Origin: Mytilus edulis
Taxonomy: Eukaryota; Mollusca; Bivalvia; Mytilida; Mytilidae
Reading direction: 5' to 3'
DNA: 64,000 nucleotides
NCBI RefSeq assembly: GCF_963676685.1
Contig: NC_092344.1
Coordinates: 101,276,749 to 101,340,748 of the forward strand
Positions 62,216-64,000 of this stretch are shown in pieces; position 1 is the first letter of the stretch; every line of letters begins with the position of its first letter. The position numbers and the translations under genes are program-made. The notes beneath the pieces are model-generated. The model had not been told where the DNA came from. It saw only the letters and a list, made by a program, of their open reading frames with translations, and did no database searches.

Positions 62216-63000
62216 ATAGATTAATTTTACTAAATTACCATATAGTCCCCTTTATTTGACTTGGTACTATTATGTTCCTTTTGGTCGTATGACTCTTGAA
62301 AAGATTCTGTATCTCTGCATCATGCTTCTGCATCTTTGGCGTTCCCTATGACGGTGGGTTCCAAGGTAACGTAAGGTTTTCACAAATAAATTAATAAATA
62401 ATCTTTATTTCAATAAGTTTATTCCATTGGCTAAAATCAATCTTCCTCGGAGGTACTTATAAAAGCAACAATCTGCATTCTTCATGAACAAATTGTAACA
62501 TTTTATTTGATGAACTGCTCCATATTTCAAAACCTGAATATATAAAATTTTAATAACAGAGAGCCAAAGATAGAGCCTTGTGGTACACCAGTTTACATGA
62601 ATTTATTATCAGTCATGACATTATTGACCTCAACTTAAACCAGTGTTGGAGCCTTTTGATCAGTGGTTGTTTTAGTGGAAAGGTGTTTCTCAGATTGTTT
62701 TTTTTTTTATATATATTATACCGTTGGGTTTGAATTGTTTGGCACTATTTATTTTGGGTCCTTAATAGATTGCTGTTCGTTGTGAGCCAATGATCCATGT
62801 TTATTTATAGAGGGTACAGTTTGAAACATAATAATATTCCAAGTTTCAATAAATTTATGATTAACAAGATCAAGCCGTCTTTAAATCAAAATTATAACTC
62901 CGTGTATCTCTCTAATATCTGGATGTGTTAACCATACATTTATTTAAACAGTACATCACAAAATAAAATATTTAATCTCAAGGCTCAGATCACAAAAACC
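62216..63000. other. interval with no recognised gene
   Basis: AT-rich. A TATAGAGCCTTGTGGTACACC-like stretch near 62570 (AAAGATAGAGCCTTGTGGTA) resembles the conserved end of retroelement reverse transcriptase reading frames, but no frame supports it. Confidence 0.3.
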
Positions 63001-63004
63001 TTTA

Positions 63005-63300
63005 GGGAGCTACCATTTGATTTTTATGGGGGGGCTAGGATGAAAAATTTTGTCCTGCATTTTTTTTTTTTTAGCTGTAATCTCTGTCCTGCCTTTTTAT
63101 TTTTCACTCTGTTCGGTCCTGCCTTTTTTTTTTAGTTTATCCTGACTTTTTTCTACCTAAATTGTCGTCCTGACTTTTTTTTTGCAAGTGTCTCATCCTG
63201 CCTTTTTTTTTTACTCAAAACTCCTGTCCTGCCTATTTTTTTCAAATTTCATCCTAGCCCCCCCCCCCCCCCCCCCCATAAAAATCAAATGGTAGCTCCC
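63005..63300. mobile_element. PIF/Harbinger-like MITE, copy 2
   Basis: TIR GGGAGCTACCATTTGATTTT with an exact complementary right end, TTA at 63002-63004 and 63301-63303. It has the same TCCTGCC-T-run interior and C-run as the copy at 38004. Confidence 0.85.
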
Positions 63301-64000
63301 TTAATACCATCAATATCAGACCAAAACGAGGGTTGGTCAAAGGGTCGACCTATTAGTCCGGGGAAATATTTGGATAAGATGATGTAGGTCCCTCTAGGGC
63401 AATAATGGATTATGTGGATCCTTTGGATAGTACAGACACACTTGCGCATCTGGAAAAATTTTAAGGCATAGCATGCCCTAGATAAACAAAATTCTTATGC
63501 ATTGTATGTTTTATATAAATTAAAACTTAACTGGATCTTTCATTGCACATTTTTTCGTCCCTTCAGAAGATGATTTATGGTCCACTCAAAATACTATCAC
63601 TCGTTTCCTGTAACTCATGCTTCAGTACATGACTCTGTTCTAAGTAAAGTATTCATCTTTTCAAACATCGATATTAAAAAACTTAACAGCAAATTGATCC
63701 ATGACAACTTGTATATAACATTCAAGTTTAACTACCTCTTGTCAAGATAAGGATCATTTGACATATTACGGATGAAGGGTATTAGTTATCTGAAATATAT
63801 AATATTTGTTAATGATTTTCTTTTGTGATTGTGTACCCTCTTAGACTTGCTTACGAAATATTAAAGGGGTACATTCAGTAAAAAATCTCCCATTGACTTA
63901 ATGCTAATCTATGTATGGAACTAAATTTAATATACCTGATTTACTTTTAGAAATTGGAAACTATCATATAACATTCATGAAAGTACAAATGTAGCCCTAT
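63301..64000. other. right edge of the window, nothing recognised
   Basis: AT-rich sequence. A plus-strand stretch near 63570-63750 has weak coding look (CTCAAAATACTATCACTCGT region) but is broken by stops, and I assign nothing. Confidence 0.4.

Noticed and set aside
1..64000. CRISPR array, rRNA or tRNA genes
   Set aside because: No direct repeats with unique equal spacers, and no tRNA-like T-loop plus acceptor pairing was recognised by eye. A tRNAscan/Rfam run would be needed to exclude small RNA genes.

Overview
This is a eukaryotic, AT-rich, intron-containing and very repeat-dense window. The spliced genes have short exons in kilobase-scale introns with GT-AG borders, no operons are visible, and small DNA transposons, foldback elements and diffuse interspersed repeats fill most of the space. 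The repeat sequences and the protein families (Shisa-like adaptors, a PAN plus C-type lectin protein, Penelope-like and Mutator-like relics) suggest a lophotrochozoan, most likely a bivalve such as a mussel. That assignment is inference from memory, not a database result.

Left third (1-20.5 kb, minus strand): three complete tandem paralogues of a small single-pass membrane protein of the Shisa-like (STMC6-type) class. I assembled them from the sequence as four-exon genes. In each, exon 1 is exactly 40 nt and exon 2 exactly 109 nt, intron phases are 1-2-1, and the coding sum is divisible by three (272, 259 and 254 aa). Each protein has a signal peptide, a six-cysteine ectodomain, one membrane segment and a serine-rich tail. 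The tail carries a PPRYS(D/E)(L/I)YP motif and a conserved C-terminal RSS-type block.

Middle (24.6-37.1 kb, plus strand): a four-exon gene for a secreted 279-aa protein with an N-terminal PAN/apple domain, a Thr-rich linker and a long-form C-type lectin domain with a QPD sugar-binding motif. Intron 1 holds a 4.15-kb pogo-type transposon with TIRs, TA target duplication and a frameshifted transposase. Intron 3 holds a repeat and the 3' end of a Penelope-like element with a GIY-YIG domain.

Right half (37-64 kb): mostly mobile-element debris. It includes a 4.06-kb unclassified DNA element with TIRs; three Mutator-like transposase relics in both orientations, one followed by a YqaJ-type nuclease domain; a TTAA-flanked MITE sitting precisely inside one of those relics; two copies of a PIF/Harbinger-like MITE; a hAT-like foldback; and a ~400-bp direct duplication. 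No host gene was recognised with confidence right of 37.1 kb. No CRISPR array, rRNA or tRNA was recognised.
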